This document shows, in pieces, positions 49,482 to 62,233 of a DNA stretch of 64,000 nucleotides; the first letter of the stretch is position 1, and each line of letters opens with the position of its first letter. The DNA comes from Gymnogyps californianus (lineage: Eukaryota; Chordata; Aves; Accipitriformes; Cathartidae). The notes below the pieces were generated by a model. It was not told where the DNA came from, did not search any database, and worked only from the letters and a program-made list of their open reading frames with translations. Location: assembly GCF_018139145.2 (NCBI RefSeq), contig NC_059478.1, positions 6,634,001-6,698,000 on the forward strand, read 5' to 3'. Position numbers and translations under genes: made by a program.

Positions 49482-49540
49482 TGCCTTTGACCTGTCCTCT
49501 CTGCCGGTGGGTCTGTGCCGACAGCGTGGTCAGAGAGGCT
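49482..49540 (-). CDS. RGS8: RGS8 alternative N-terminal exon (SLSDH form)
   Basis: 59 bases. Acceptor GCTCTCTCCCCAG|AGC, donor AGGCA|GTGAGT. It encodes SLSDHAVGTDPPAERTGQR plus two bases that join exon 2 as Q-N-R-G. The human long RGS8 isoform has SLSDHPVGKDPQAMRTGQRQ at this place, so identity is clear. The exon has no start codon: the methionine in human AMRTGQ is glutamate here, and reading upstream in frame reaches a stop without an ATG. A further 5' exon is therefore required. Confidence 0.85.
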
Positions 49541-50610
49541 CTGGGGAGAGAGCAGAGCGGTCTTCTTCAGAGACAACCCCCTGCACGGGGTGAAAGTCAC
49601 ACTTCGACACCCCTCCCCTCCCCACCTCTCTCCGGGCAGCAGCAGCAGCAGCGCAGCTCAGAGCAGCGCTCTCACATCCAGCAAAACCCTACAGCAGCCT
49701 CAACCCGGCAGGCTGGGGCTCGGCTGCGCAGCCGGCTCCCACCGCTCATCGGCGGCACTGCCGAGGAGCCCACCAGCTCAGCACGTTTTGCTGCATCCCC
49801 TCCCTCACCCACCTGGCAGCAAAACCCCAGCTTCTCCCCCGTTGGAGATGGGGGACCGTTCCGCACGGGCGGCGGATGCCAAAGGCTGGCAGGGAGCATC
49901 TGGGGGCGGGGAGGGGGGGATGCCTGCGAAAGCGCTCGCTGTTGTCACCCTCGGTATGTTGGAATAAAGCATCCGCCTGCATCGTTTTAATCGGCTCCTC
50001 TGAGGTTTAGGGAAGGTTGCTGCCCTCAGATCACAGATCATCAGGAGCTGCCGCAGACAGAAGGGATGGGAGAGTTTAATTAAAGAGCCCAGGTGTCAGC
50101 AGGGCCGAATAAAATCGTTAACAGGCAAGGGGGCACCTTATTGCAGGGCATGGGATGACAGAAGAACACAATCCACCTGGCGAGTCGGTGATGTGACTGA
50201 CCCCTTTCATCCACCTCCCCTTCCCTCACCTGATGTGTGCAGTCCCGCTCGCTCCCTGCCCCACAGCAGACTCCTTGCAACCTCCCTCGGTGCGCTCGCC
50301 CCACGGTATAGGCTCCCATTCCCTTTTCTCTCCTGCACCCACACCTCCATCCTCCAGAGGATGTATATGGGGTGTCCAGCGCACCCCAGTGACTCTAACG
50401 ACAACCTAACCCGCGGCACCTACATGGTGGGGCTGCAGCACAGCCCCCCAGCTCCAGGCTTAGCTTAGCCATCAGTAACAACATCTGGGTGTCATGCAGG
50501 CTGCACAGGCACCAATGTGGGTCACTGACTCACTGAGAGCGCAAGCCATGGGATCTCCATTGCTTTTCTGATCCTGATGAAGCTGATTGACTAAAAAAAA
50601 AACCCCAAAC

Positions 50611-50649
50611 AATAATAATAACAACAACAATAATAATAATAATAATAAT
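50611..50649. repeat. AAT/AAC microsatellite
   Basis: About thirteen trinucleotide units: AAT, then AAC, then AAT, preceded by a poly-A and CCCC tract. Confidence 0.9.
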
Positions 50650-53600
50650 GTCCTCTGCAGTTAAACAAGTCATTGCCTTTTTCCTGGAAACTTGTAGTCA
50701 CCTGCCTCTTCTCTGCTAAAACACTACTGGGCCTGACATCCCGGTAGTACTAGCAGGAAGCACGTCTTGAGATAACACATTATCACCAGGCAACATCCCT
50801 GGGGAAAGACAGAGTCCTGCAAAACTCACTACGAAAACACAGGGGTTAGTAGCACTGTAGCAATGATCCCAGCTCTCCATCATCTTGGATCCCCCCTCCT
50901 TCACAGCTCAACTTGGCAAGGAAATATTTGCCTTGTTCTCATCCTCCCATCGCAAAGCCCAGGTCATCCTGACTCAGATTAATCACGTCTCCAGTTATCA
51001 GAAGACAAGCACTGAAAAAATGCCATGGCTGATACAATCTCCTCTCAGCCAAGGTCAAAGGTTGAGGTTTGTCTTATGCCTCTGGTACGACAGGCTGGTT
51101 TGTTCAAGTTAAATAACAGTCACCTTCAGCCCTTGCCCCAAACCCAAGCCAAATTTAATACGAACATCACCAAGGGTTTAACTTCTAACATGTCATTTTT
51201 GTTTTAATGCGTTTCCACGCTTCCAGGTTCTCTCTGGGCAACCGCAGGATGTCACGAGTGGCAACGTTTACGTAATGCTTCCAGGACATCCCTCAGATCT
51301 CATTTACACACACAGACCTTGTAGGGTGGGGGAGGTCAACAAAATGTTCAATCAACAAAACTGTGGATAATTCCGGTCCATTATTCAGATACCTGGACTT
51401 TGCTGCAGCCTCAAACAGATCAAAAACTCTGATCCCCTAACTCTGGATGGGCTAGATCAGAGGACCACGTGAGCGCCTCTGCTGCTCCTCCTCTTGCTTT
51501 TATACCAGTTTTACATATTGCCATCTCATAACCATCACCAGTATAGACAGAGACCCCAGTCCCTATTTCTCCAGTACAGCAGTACACCCTTTCGTGACCT
51601 CACTGAGATCCTGGAGCAACCCACAAATGACCCTGAAGATCAACCGTTTCTTCTTCCAGTTTCCTAGGGCAGGTGTGAGTTAGAGAACAAAAATAAGTGA
51701 ACTGTGTTGACACAGGCACTATGGGAAATGTAATTAAATTGCAGATAGAGAATTATATTTTTACAGGGTAATATTTTAGAAAGCTTCTGTGCAGTAGAAG
51801 AGGTTTATAGCAAATTCCTTCTAAAATAGCCCTCCTGCTTCTGACTACTCCGTAGCTTCTATTTAAAAGCTTTTAATAAAATAACTCATTTTGATATTAG
51901 GCTTGAATCCGATCCAAAATTTTAAATCTCTACAAGAAATACTTTAAAGCAATTTCCTCATGACCTGCTAACAGCAAATACACAAGCGGTGAACACATGC
52001 AGCGTTGGGAGTGTTGGCTGTCACCGGGCAAGGTGGAAGGGAGTTTGCCAGCCTGTTCCCAGGATGTTAATCTTCTCTCCACCACCTCCAGGGTCCTTTT
52101 CACCCTCCCTATTATTTTAAATGCCTCCCTGCCTGTTCCTTCTGTTTTGTCTATTGATCGTCATTCAAGTTTTTTTTACCCAAAAACTTCTTCTGGACCA
52201 AACACCTCCACCAGTTTCACTTGGTCCCAGTTTCTGCCACCCAACCGCTAGATAAAATTGCACGATCTGAAGACATCTCTTCCTTCCAGTATGGCTGTCC
52301 TTACATGTCCGGCAGGCCCAGGAAGGCAGCTCTGGCTGGTAGTTGTGTGGCTTTTGCCCCTCCAGACACAGGGATGCTCCTCTGGGGGCTGGCAGCTGAC
52401 CGCCCTTCTCAGTTTGGAGCCAGAAGATCAGAGGATGCTTGCACTGACTAGCTCATCTTCTTGGCTGACATCTCCAGTGGGTTTGCCTTAAATAAACTCC
52501 TTCACCTTGACATTTAAGCAGACTTCTCCCTATCTTCTCACTCGTGCTCTGTTTCCTCAGGGGTCTGCTGCTGCTCTACGATTCCATTATTTTATGCTTA
52601 ACGAGCCATCACGCCGAGCCTGCCGCTGTCGCTTCCACTTCTCCTTTCTGACTTCGCGGCCTTGTCATATTCACAGTGATCCATGCCACAAGGGCTCTGA
52701 ACTTCTTTGGGGTTGCATTCGCTCTTACTTTGCGACTTTTCCTAGGTCTGTGCCAGCACCTCTCTTTTCTAGTAATGTGCTGCAAGGAGCTTGTTTGAGG
52801 GTGTGCTTCACAATGTGTTAGTCCAACAGGTTTTTCCCTGGCACCAAGAAAGTGCTTCTTCAGACTCCTGTGATGTCTGGCAGCTACATCCCCATAGGTG
52901 AGGTCATTCTTTGGTATGTTTGCATGAGAACCTGTCGCCTCTGTGATCTCTCCAGGAGATGCTCAGTGATGTATGCTCTGTGACTGCAAAATGCCAATTA
53001 CATGAGGCCGGCTGCCTCCCACAGTAGTCACTGCTTTGGGAACTCCAGTGACCTGCATGCTGCAAAGCCTGCCTTTGGCTCAACCACAAGCCTCCAGCCA
53101 TGGTCCGCTTCTGCTGTGACCCAAGGGGGCTTTGGTTTTTTGCTGGAGGACTGGAAGGAACAACCACCCTTGACCTGCAATGACAATCCTAGCAAATCTC
53201 TCATGACATGAAGTGTCATTTGATCTCCTCTTACATATGGTCATTCAAAATTTATCCAGAATCCAGACTGGTACCTATACGGGCCCAACCCCAAGGTAAT
53301 TCAAGTTAGTAATTAATTTATCTCCAGAGCCTGCTGTTCTCCACCACTGTTTGCAATTAAAGCTGGAAGAAAATTGTTAGTAGCTGACATCTGACATGCA
53401 ACGCTCTGCTCACTGTGCCAGCCTGCCTGCCTGCTTGTTTTAGGGTCCAGGGGAAAGCACACTTGGTCCAGCACGAGGTGACTGTCTCGGCAGGAAGGAA
53501 TTACGACTGACATAGACAGCTTCCTAAACTGCAGAACAAATCACAGACTTGTCTTAGTTGTGAAGGAGCCCCAAGAACAGCTCCCCCTTCTAAAAAGCAG

Positions 53601-53789
53601 CTCCAGTAACCTCACTGAATATCCGCAGATGTAGCTCAGACTGTTTTTAAGGGGTTAATTTTTCTATTCACCTTAAACCTCAAATCATTCTCCACCTCAG
53701 GCCAGGCAGGCAGGAAATCCTGAAAGGTGAAACAAGGAGACCTTGAGTTTCAGGGGTAGGTGAGGAAACCGAGCAGTTGATATACTGGA

Positions 53790-53804
53790 GGGGGGGGGGG
53801 GGGG
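53790..53804. repeat. Poly-G run, 15 bases
   Basis: Fifteen consecutive G; length is likely polymorphic or prone to sequencing error. Confidence 0.85.
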
Positions 53805-54889
53805 TCGATAAAAGAAGCCATCTCACATGTGCTAACTAGGCAGGGCAGGAGATAGGAGACACTCACTGAGCTGAACTCCCCTTGACAGTAAAAGACTGTG
53901 TTTAAAAATAAAAACGAGTTACATAAAGTGTGATCCACAGTTCTGCCTCTAGCTTAGCTCAAGAGCATGGCAGCTATTTAAGTTCTCCCCTGTGTCAATG
54001 ATAAAAGTGTCTCCTGGACATGTTTGCAGCTCTTGGACATTGCGATTGCTGCAGCAGAACAGATGCCTCCGCTGTGAGATGGCTCCTGGCCCCGGCCTGT
54101 TCGCTCCCAACTCCCTCCCCAATTCCTCCAGGCAGGTAGGACACAAAACCAACAGCTAAGCAGCGTGGGAGGCTCCGGGCTGAGAGTGGCAGCGTGCGAG
54201 ACAGGAACCAAAGGGAAGAATTTCCCCTTTGAAGCACTTTATTACAATTTCATAATTGTTCTCTGAGGAAACACGCTCCCATGCCCAGGAGCAGCTACAC
54301 GTAAAGAAGCATGTCGGTGCCTCTGCGTGTGCGTTGGAGAGGATGCTGTTAGTGTGGAGCAGGGAGGCAGAAAGGATTGGAGTTGACACAGAGCTGCTCT
54401 GTGCAGCCTTGGAGTCCTCCCAGCTTTCAGCATCGCTGCTGCTGTCAATATGGCAGTGTCTGTAATGCAGTTGGTGTGTATGGTTGGGAAGCCGAGACAG
54501 ATCCACCCCGATAGACAGAGCTCCACAAAGATCCCCTACCGCAGATGCTCCGTCCCTTGTATGTTTTGATTGAGACTTGATGCCTGACACAGGCCAGGGA
54601 GCAAGGCTTGCTGACAGATGGGGTTAATTTTCTGCTGAGAGATCATTCAAGGTGCTTGCAAGCAGCCTGCATTTTGAGAGCTGAACACTGCAAACTAGTC
54701 ATTTATTGAATGTTAGAACTCAGCCCTGAGACCTCAGGGTTGCAGTCACAAATCCATTTATGATGGACAAGGTCTATGCTTCTTTGCTCTTATTGCTGCT
54801 ATTTCAAAGACTTGGGCTTATAGGGCATCCAGGTCCCACAGCAAGGATTTACTGGGGCTATTAACTGCTCTACAGATACACAACATGGC

Positions 54890-54975
54890 ACTGGGAGGTC
54901 ATTCCCACTGCAGCAAAACACCTGAGCACGTGCTTAACTTTAAACATGTGAGCAGTTGAATGGATATTTGTACGA
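54890..54975. repeat. Possible ancient amniote interspersed repeat
   Basis: Around GAGCACGTGCTTAACTTTAA and the following ACATGTGAGCAG the sequence resembles a repeat I know from reptile and bird genomes, with inverted half-sites of the form CACRTG. Boundaries and family are not certain. Confidence 0.3.
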
Positions 54976-55898
54976 TGAAATACAAACAGAGTTAACTGCA
55001 TGGGTGAGCTGGGATTTCTCTTTCATCTCTGGAGGCTGCTGCTCTAGCCTTAATTAAAACATAAATGAGGTGAGTTAGACGGGCGCATCCTCTTTCTCCA
55101 GCAGACGGTGGTTCTTTCATAAAAATGTCTGCTGCATCCAGCGCCAATCTCTCCTCGGGAGACTGGCCTGCAATCATCGCCTGTGTCCTGCCAGTCTGGA
55201 TAGAGATGCACGCCGAGCTCTGCCAACGCCTGCCCTAGTCAAGCCCTGAGGACTGGGCAACATCTCCAGAGCCGCGTGGAAGGACTGCAGGGCAAGAGGC
55301 CAGGCTTGTCCTGCCAGTGCAGACAGCGCTGCTTCGGAGGAGCCTGGGGCTGCAGGAACAAGTGAGTCTCAGAGAAGGGCAGCACAACAGGACGGCGAAA
55401 GCACAGCCCTTTATGCAACACGTTCGCTCACCAGATGGAGGAATGCAACTGCATTCCTCCGGGACTGGGTGCAGTGATAATCAGCCACAGAAAGAAGATG
55501 CTAGCACAACGGGTCCCTTGTATTTCTTAGCTGTGCCACATTACCAGCTTATTCCCCCCGACCCATCAAACGGCAAAGAGATGGCCCTTGCCGCTGCAGA
55601 GATCCCCATGACTTACAGCAGCCCCACAGGCAGGGCTGCAGGAAAAAAAGCCCCCTCAGGTTAGCCCCCCGTTCTGCCCCCAAAGAGTGCACATGCTCCT
55701 GCCATCTGCAAGTTTTCGCTGCAGTCTCTGCTCAATGCAGTTCTCTCGCCTCCAACACGTTCTCCTTTCGCTCCAATTAGTCTTATTTTTAACTAGCTCA
55801 GCCCCAGCGTTCAGCCCAGGTGTTAGTCACAATGTCACAGGTACCCAAATATTCAAAGGAAATACAATCCACCATTTAAAAATAACAACAATAGCGAA

Positions 55899-55910
55899 GG
55901 GGGGGGGGGG
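55899..55910. repeat. Poly-G run, 12 bases
   Basis: Twelve consecutive G. Confidence 0.8.
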
Positions 55911-56363
55911 AAGGAAAAGATGGTGAAGATCTCAGAGCTGCAGGCACCAGCACAGACTGATGTTTTCTCCCAGCATCAAAGGCCCACCGCTAATCCCATT
56001 GAAACGGAGATCACCCCAGAACCAGTCCTGCTCCTGTATCAGCCCAGCCAGTGCCGGGCTGGGCTTAACGTAAGAAATACGCTGCTCTCTTTCCCCGCCT
56101 GCCAATTAGAAGCGGTGTCTGTGTCCCTTTGACCATTCATAAGACGCCACAGGAAGATTAATGCACCAGGAGAAGCGCTGCCGTGACATTAGTAGGAGTG
56201 ACATCTGAGCAGCACCCTTCCCCTCCCGCTTTGCCTGCAGAGCCCTCCTTCCCCCCAGAAAACTGGGGCAGGAGCAAGTAAAAATCCCTCCCCCGGGGAA
56301 CTCGTAACCAAGCGAAGGACCACAGGGCCTTTCATCACCCACCAAGGCCCTCCTAGCTCTTAC

Positions 56364-56468
56364 CTGTCTTGCAGCTGGCAGCAGGGTGGTGGCTACGTGG
56401 CTTTTGGTGCTTGATGGACATGGCTGGTTGGGACCCTGAGGAACAGTGTCTGCAGGCTCCCGGTGCAT
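56364..56468 (-). CDS. Candidate distal first coding exon of RGS8
   Basis: ATG at 56468 opens 35 codons (MHREPADTVPQG ... LLPAARQ) ending at a consensus donor GACAG|GTAAGA in phase 0. The SLSDH exon at 49540 begins in phase 0, so the join stays open into RGS8 and would give a 226-residue protein. It supplies the start codon which that exon lacks. The first residues do not resemble human MWNTLTR, so this may instead be a non-coding leader exon or unrelated. The open frame continues upstream to an ATG at 56735. Confidence 0.35.
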
Positions 56469-56625
56469 CAGGGAGGGCGAAGGACCCGCCCGGCCACAAT
56501 TATCTCTGGAGGAGCAGCAGCACTGTGCCACTTTTCCTGGCTTCCTAGCCCTGCATCTCGTGAAAAGAACAAGAGCTGGTGGAAGGAGGGGGGTTACGAA
56601 AGAGAGAGAAGGGGGAGAAGGGAGA

Positions 56626-56645
56626 GCGAGAGCGCGCGCTCTCGC
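56626..56645. repeat. Perfect 20-bp GC palindrome
   Basis: GCGAGAGCGC followed by its reverse complement with no spacer, including the alternating CGCGCGC core. It sits at the end of a long purine stretch (56580-56631). Confidence 0.9.
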
Positions 56646-56674
56646 AGATGCACACACGCAGAGCAGACAGAGGC

Positions 56675-56681
56675 TTGTATA
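56675..56681 (-). promoter_or_regulatory. TATA-like element upstream of the candidate distal RGS8 exon
   Basis: TATACAA on the minus strand, about 30 bases before the GC palindrome and 207 bases before the candidate ATG. It would start transcription near the palindrome. The motif is weak on its own. Confidence 0.25.
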
Positions 56682-59600
56682 GGATGGCACTGCCTGACTT
56701 GCTCTCATTATTGCTGCAGGCTGGCTGCTGCCCATGGAGAACTCGCCAGCATCCGCTGCTGGCCAGGGGCACAGTGGGGAAAAGGAACAGGGAAGAGATT
56801 AGGACCTCATGGACCATCGGAGCAAGGAAAACTACTGCCTGGGCACCAGGGACTTTGTTGTCTTTGCTTTTACCTGGGAGGGGAAGGGCCATACTAGAGG
56901 GCAGGAAGGGATTGCAGTGATAGAGAGTTCAGCTTCTCCTTGACGACTCCTTTCCTCCTTTGAACATAAAAAAAAATCCCCAACCCCAGTCCTCCTCAGC
57001 TGCACTGAGGGATGGCATAGGGCTAGCCTGACCCAGAGTTTTTAAAGCTAGCATTGCATCAAGACAGACAGAAAGTGGTTTGCACATACTCAAAGCACCA
57101 GCATCGTTTAAAGCTCAGCCTCCCCCCACCCCATTCCCATTATCCAGGTCATGCCGATACAGGTCCAAAGGCCTGGCAGGGCTGTTGGAGGGTGTGGAAA
57201 GGCACTCCAGCCATAACACCCCTCCTTTGCGTGTTGCACAGAAAGCTGCACGCAGAGCTGCCTGCAGTCCCTGACACTCTGCTGATCTGCTACAATGACA
57301 GACCCAAATTGCCAGGGATTCAGAGATCTAGCTGTAATCCTCCCCGAAGGGGTACCAATTCCTCACTCCACAGATTTTTACAATGTGCTTTTCTAAAGCA
57401 TCACATGCTTAGAAGCGCGTGCCCCTTTGGAAGGAAGCGAGAGCTTTGTGCCTAACGCCTTTGCCAGCTTTTTGAAAGATCCCACACCTCTTCCCCTCTT
57501 CTGTCCTAGTGGCTTACCACTCGGAGGGGCTGGGTCTTGCCCGGGGTGCTCAGTTTGGTCAGAAGGATTAAAATGAAAGCAAAGTCAGATGCTTGAGGCA
57601 TTATACTCTCCCCTGTAACCCCTCAGTCACCCGTTTACTGCAGCTCCCTACTTTAAGGTTTCCCACTGGTGATTTCAGAGACACATGGATATCTAGCCAC
57701 AAGGCTGCTGTTAATAAAAATCACTGGGTGCAATGCACTGAATTGCAAGTGCAGAAAGTCTCCAAGTCAATGCCCTCCACAGCAGTTAACCTGAGAGTAC
57801 ACCACGTTGCCAGGTCCGTCTCCATCTCTAAGTGACTATGTTCAATAATACACCTTCAAGACTCACCTGAGATCACACACGTCTGCAGCGGAGCAGCATA
57901 GGACCCAGTCCTACTGAGCCAAAATCTGGCACCCCAACTGCCGGCCTGTCCAGCTGGCCTCAGGACATTGGTGCCCAGCTCCAGGAAACATCTCCCTCAT
58001 GGGTCACTCTGCCAGGAGCTGTCAGAACATATTTCAAGTTGCAGCATTCCAGTAGTCCTGGAATAGAAAAGGTCTCACTGAGGATCCATAGCTACGGATG
58101 GCTTCTCTGACTGTAGCAGCAGATACATTGGCCCAGGGGATGATCACTTCAGGACCTACAACCAGGTATCCTTATTCCCACCACAAGAGAAGTAAGAAGC
58201 TGAGATTTGATGCTACGTCAAGATCCTGGCCATTCCCCCACCACGGAGAGACCCCAGCAGCACTGGGGAGCTGGATCCCTTTAGGCTGCTGAAGTAGGGA
58301 GTAATACCACTGCAAGGGGGACGTGGGCATCTGTTTTCCAGCCCTGTGCATCTGTATTACTTATATCACTAATAAAGCTGCCCAGAGTCTCAGTGGATGC
58401 AGGTCAGCTTTCTTACACCCCAGGGCTGGGAGATTTCCAAATGACATCCATTCTCTATAGGGCTGGGTTTAATGCAGATATACTGCAGTGCAATCTCCCA
58501 GTACATTCAGGGGGACAAGCATGAACCATCTTTGGGGAAAATAATAATCTGCATCTTCTGGGGAGTGAGGAGCCATCTGCTCTGTGCCCCAAAGCATGCA
58601 GCCAGCCTTCCAGTCTCCAGGACGCCGTGCAGCCTGCCAGGGAGGCAGACGCTCCGGCATCCTCGCAGCCACACGGCTGGCGTCCGACTTTCCCGGGGAG
58701 AAAAAGGACAAGGCACCTCGGATGATTTGTGATGCGGTGTCCAGGACTTCACGGGGTCGTGCCACTCGGAAGGGGACACCGCCAGCGCCACTGTCCATCA
58801 CCACTGTGAAGGCTTTATACGGGCAGGGACGGCTTCTGCCCGGGTGAGCCAGGATTTCCAGCTGCGTGTGAAAAATCAGAGGGTTTGTTTTGTACATGTG
58901 TGAAAGCCTAAACTTAGCGAGCAAGATGTTAATTTGTGAGGGGAAAATAGGCCATATTTATGTAACTGTGAAAAGCTGCAGCGAAGGCTACGGATCCAAT
59001 GGGAGAGGAGTGTATGTTCAGGGCTAAAGACGAACGCTGCTATTCACTCAGCTTTGTCAAGAGCTCCAGTAGCTGCATATTCATCGCCTGACACCCTGGA
59101 GAACCAGCTTTGAGGCTTTCCAGGCTAAGAATAGAGGTCTCGTTGTGTTTGCTGCTCCACGGCCCGGGATTTGTCCGGGATTAGAGGCACCGGGGTGTGG
59201 AGGTTCAGCTGAAGGAGCGCTGCAAATGGCAGCATCTATGTACGCCTGTGAGCGGTGCAGGGCTCTCGGCCCAGCAGGGGTGCAGAGCGCTGAATAAAGG
59301 GCGAATTCATTCACAGCCACGCAGGATGGCATTAGTGCTGGCCCTTTGCTCACAGAGACATCCCCCGTGGTGGATGGCGCGCTCACAAAACACGACTCCC
59401 TTGTGCATAAACAAAACCCAAGCATCTTTCAAAGCAGGCAGCCAGGACAGTGCCATTACTGAAATTAGCAGCTCGTCCTGGCTGTAAAGTCCGATGGCTC
59501 GGATCCACCTCGGGAACCCTGGTCCCTGCAGGGGCAGACAGCTTCACCGGCAGCCCGCCTGCCCGTGACGTTTCCCTCCCCTTCCTCCCACAAGCACATA

Positions 59601-61406
59601 TTCTGCCCTACTTAAACCAGGTTGCGAATCCAGCAATACCCGACCTTGGAAATATAAACCCCAGAGCTACTCAGGTGTTTTTCAGACACCCCACACCCTA
59701 AGAGATCTTTTAGCTCCAGATACCATCAAATGGCAGCGCTGGCAGGAAACAGCACGATACTTCTACTTGTCTGGCTTTGAATTTGTGACCCTGGGACTCT
59801 GGTAAAGCCCTTTATTGACTAAACTGGGCTTGCAAATGGCAGAAAAGGCAAATATACTCCCAAAGGGAAACAAAGAGAAAACGCACTGAGTTTTGGCTGC
59901 TTGTGTAGCCTCTGGTTTCACTAGTCCCTGATCCTGAGGCCGTGTTCCTGGACATCTATCTGAAGACAGCAGGAGAGGATTTCCAGAAAGGATGGCAACC
60001 CAGGGCTCTGAATGTCTGTAAGAGTCCAAGCCAGGGGCAGTACTGAACAAAGGCATTGACCGCAGACAGCCGTATTGTAACTCCTGTGTGACTGAAGTCC
60101 AGCCTGGGAGGTAAGGGAGACCACCACATCACGGCGGACCAACAGACCAAAGGCTACAACCAATATTAAGTGTTGTTTTCGAATAAATGGAGACAGAAAT
60201 GAGTTTTTTGAAACATACAAGGAAAAGCTCTGCAAAACAGATTAACCTCCTGAGGGAAAGCACAGTGTCTGGAGAAGGTCTTTCTTGCTTAAACATCACG
60301 TAACAGAGAACTCCTTTGGGAAAGGACTCTTGATATAACCTCTCTCTCTCCTAAAGTAAATGCCCCTGGGAGCAACACTCTTGGTAAAGGGTTTCTGGAG
60401 GAAAAAAGTCTTAAAAAAACCTGCTATTAATTCTGCATTTACCCTTGCTGCAGCAGCAACACACAGAGCTCAGAGGTGAGCCATCATCTTCCAATGCTCC
60501 TTCCTAATCACAACTGAGAAGGATATAACAACGTTCCTGCCGCGCTCTCATTTCCTTCGGCTGTAGCTCACCTCTCACTCAAACTAACCCGCTGTGAGCA
60601 GCAACTCTGCAAAATGTGTTTTGGAGTCATTCTGGCTTTGTGGTGCACCACAACAGGGGACTTCCCATCTGTTGCTGTTTGTTTAGCCCTTGCATTGCTA
60701 AACTAACATCTGGGAAAACTGCTGAGCCTCTATTTAAAGAGTGGTGCACTTGGAGAGGAGACGTGGGTGTCTTTACCCTCTGTGGAAGATGGTATGACCC
60801 GAGTACCATTTGGCAAAGAACAAGAGGCCCAGGAAATAAGTCATCCTTCTCCAGTGCCCAGGCTGTTGCATTTAGATGCTGTCGTGACACTGGCCAAGAT
60901 ATATAAACACAGTCCAGCCATTTTGACCCTCAGAACTGGCTTCCATGCCTGGAAAACCACATGCCAGCTCTGACTAAGTACCTGCAGGTTAATTCCTCTT
61001 TCGGATTTCTATCGCTGCAGCACAACAAAACCTAGAGCCGTGCTGTGAGGCAGCAGAAAGTCTCTTCTAAGTAGCCATGAGTCAGGAAGGTCTGTCCCCT
61101 AGGAAGGCAGGCAACGCAGCCCCCAGAAACAACGCTGGTGGTGAGATGGGGCTGGCTCTGGTGCCTGGGTTGGCCCTTACCCTCCTCCCTCCCTGCCATC
61201 CTAACCCATCACTTGCCTGACATCAACACTGCTACCTGCTTAGCCTTCACCGACACTGCCTCCAAGATTGGGGATAGTTAGTGTAATCCTTTCTCTGTAA
61301 ACCTTCTGCCTGCTCTCCAAGCAGTTCAACAGTGTCCAAGGGCCCAACACCCAACTTCAATGCAGCCCAGCCCCCTAAAATAGGCAGAAAAAATTGCCAA
61401 GAAGTG

Positions 61407-61424
61407 AAAAAAAAAAAAAAAAAA
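61407..61424. repeat. Poly-A tract, 18 bases
   Basis: Uninterrupted A run; no recognisable retroelement upstream. Confidence 0.75.
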
Positions 61425-61683
61425 GATATAAAACAGAGCTATGCCAGATAAGACAAAGTTACGGGATTGTTGCAGCAGGGAAAGTCAGTAGCTCAAAGAT
61501 TCAAGGGGAAAAACATCAATATTGAAAATTCTATAGGAAATACTCATGGAGGCAGAAGGCAGCAACGGAGCACCATTAAGGATCTGCTGCAGGGAGCACT
61601 GGAGACCAACCCTTCTGCTCCTGGCAATGCCTATGGGCCAGCAAAGACTCTTTGGATGTCTTGGGAGAGGAGGGTAGAAGCAT

Positions 61684-61733
61684 ACTAACGCCTGGTCTAG
61701 CAGCTTGTACTAACACTTGGTCTAGCGGCTTGT
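61684..61733. repeat. 25-bp tandem duplication
   Basis: Copies 61684-61708 and 61709-61733, starting ACTAAC and containing TGGTCTAGC, with three mismatches. Confidence 0.8.
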
Positions 61734-62215
61734 TAAAACCTACCTGTCCTCACTGTGTGTTACAGCTACAAAGCTATATTCATTAGCCGAGTTGTGCATA
61801 TCCTGCTTGCGGTCTCCTTATGCATGACTAAAGATGTCCAAACAAGATGACCCACAGAGAGAGGGTTATATTTCAGGATTTTCCATCATCAGCCTTTGCA
61901 AATACACCATCTGCCTGACAGCAGGCACATGAGATGTTCCTGAGTCCCCACAGCTGCATGGGCAAGTGAAGTTGATCCAAACCCAGATGACCCTGAGCTC
62001 AGACTGCCTGCAAAGGCAGTGTGGATGCAAGTTCCAGGAGTCCCATGGACTTCAGGCAGCGCTCAGAATCTGCAACAAAGGTACGATGTAAACAGCCCCT
62101 CTGCTCTTAAAAAAAAAAAAAACAAAAAAAACCAAACACCACAGCATTGGGAACATGATCATCTACTGGGTCTGTAAGGTTAAATCTGAGAGAAATATGC
62201 AATGAGATTAAGTTT

Positions 62216-62233
62216 AAAAAAAAAAAAAAAAAA
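62216..62233. repeat. Poly-A tract, 18 bases
   Basis: Uninterrupted A run in an A-rich neighbourhood that includes a 12-A tract near 62109. Confidence 0.75.

Larger units (their letters stand above)
49541..56363 (-). other. RGS8 upstream intron or flank
   Basis: GC-rich from about 49.5 to 50.4 kb, then ordinary sequence without recognised exons. Features: a CAG run at 49638-49652, an AAT/AAC microsatellite (50611-50649), G runs at 53790-53804 and 55899-55910, and a weak old interspersed repeat near 54890-54975. I searched the minus strand for an exon starting ATG-TGG like the human MWNTLTR exon and found none. Confidence 0.5.

Noticed and set aside
50611..50649. Microsatellite as a CR1 3' end
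   Set aside because: Avian CR1 ends in an 8-base ATTCTATG-type repeat; this AAT/AAC tract follows no CR1 body.
56106..56735. 209-residue minus-strand open frame as an independent gene
   Set aside because: A consensus donor cuts it at 56364 and the upstream part is low complexity; only the 56364-56468 segment is kept, as a candidate RGS8 exon.
60110..60150. Minus-strand ATG-TGG segment as the RGS8 MWNTLTR-type exon
   Set aside because: It reads MWWSPLPPRL, with no similarity beyond the first two residues and no suitable donor.
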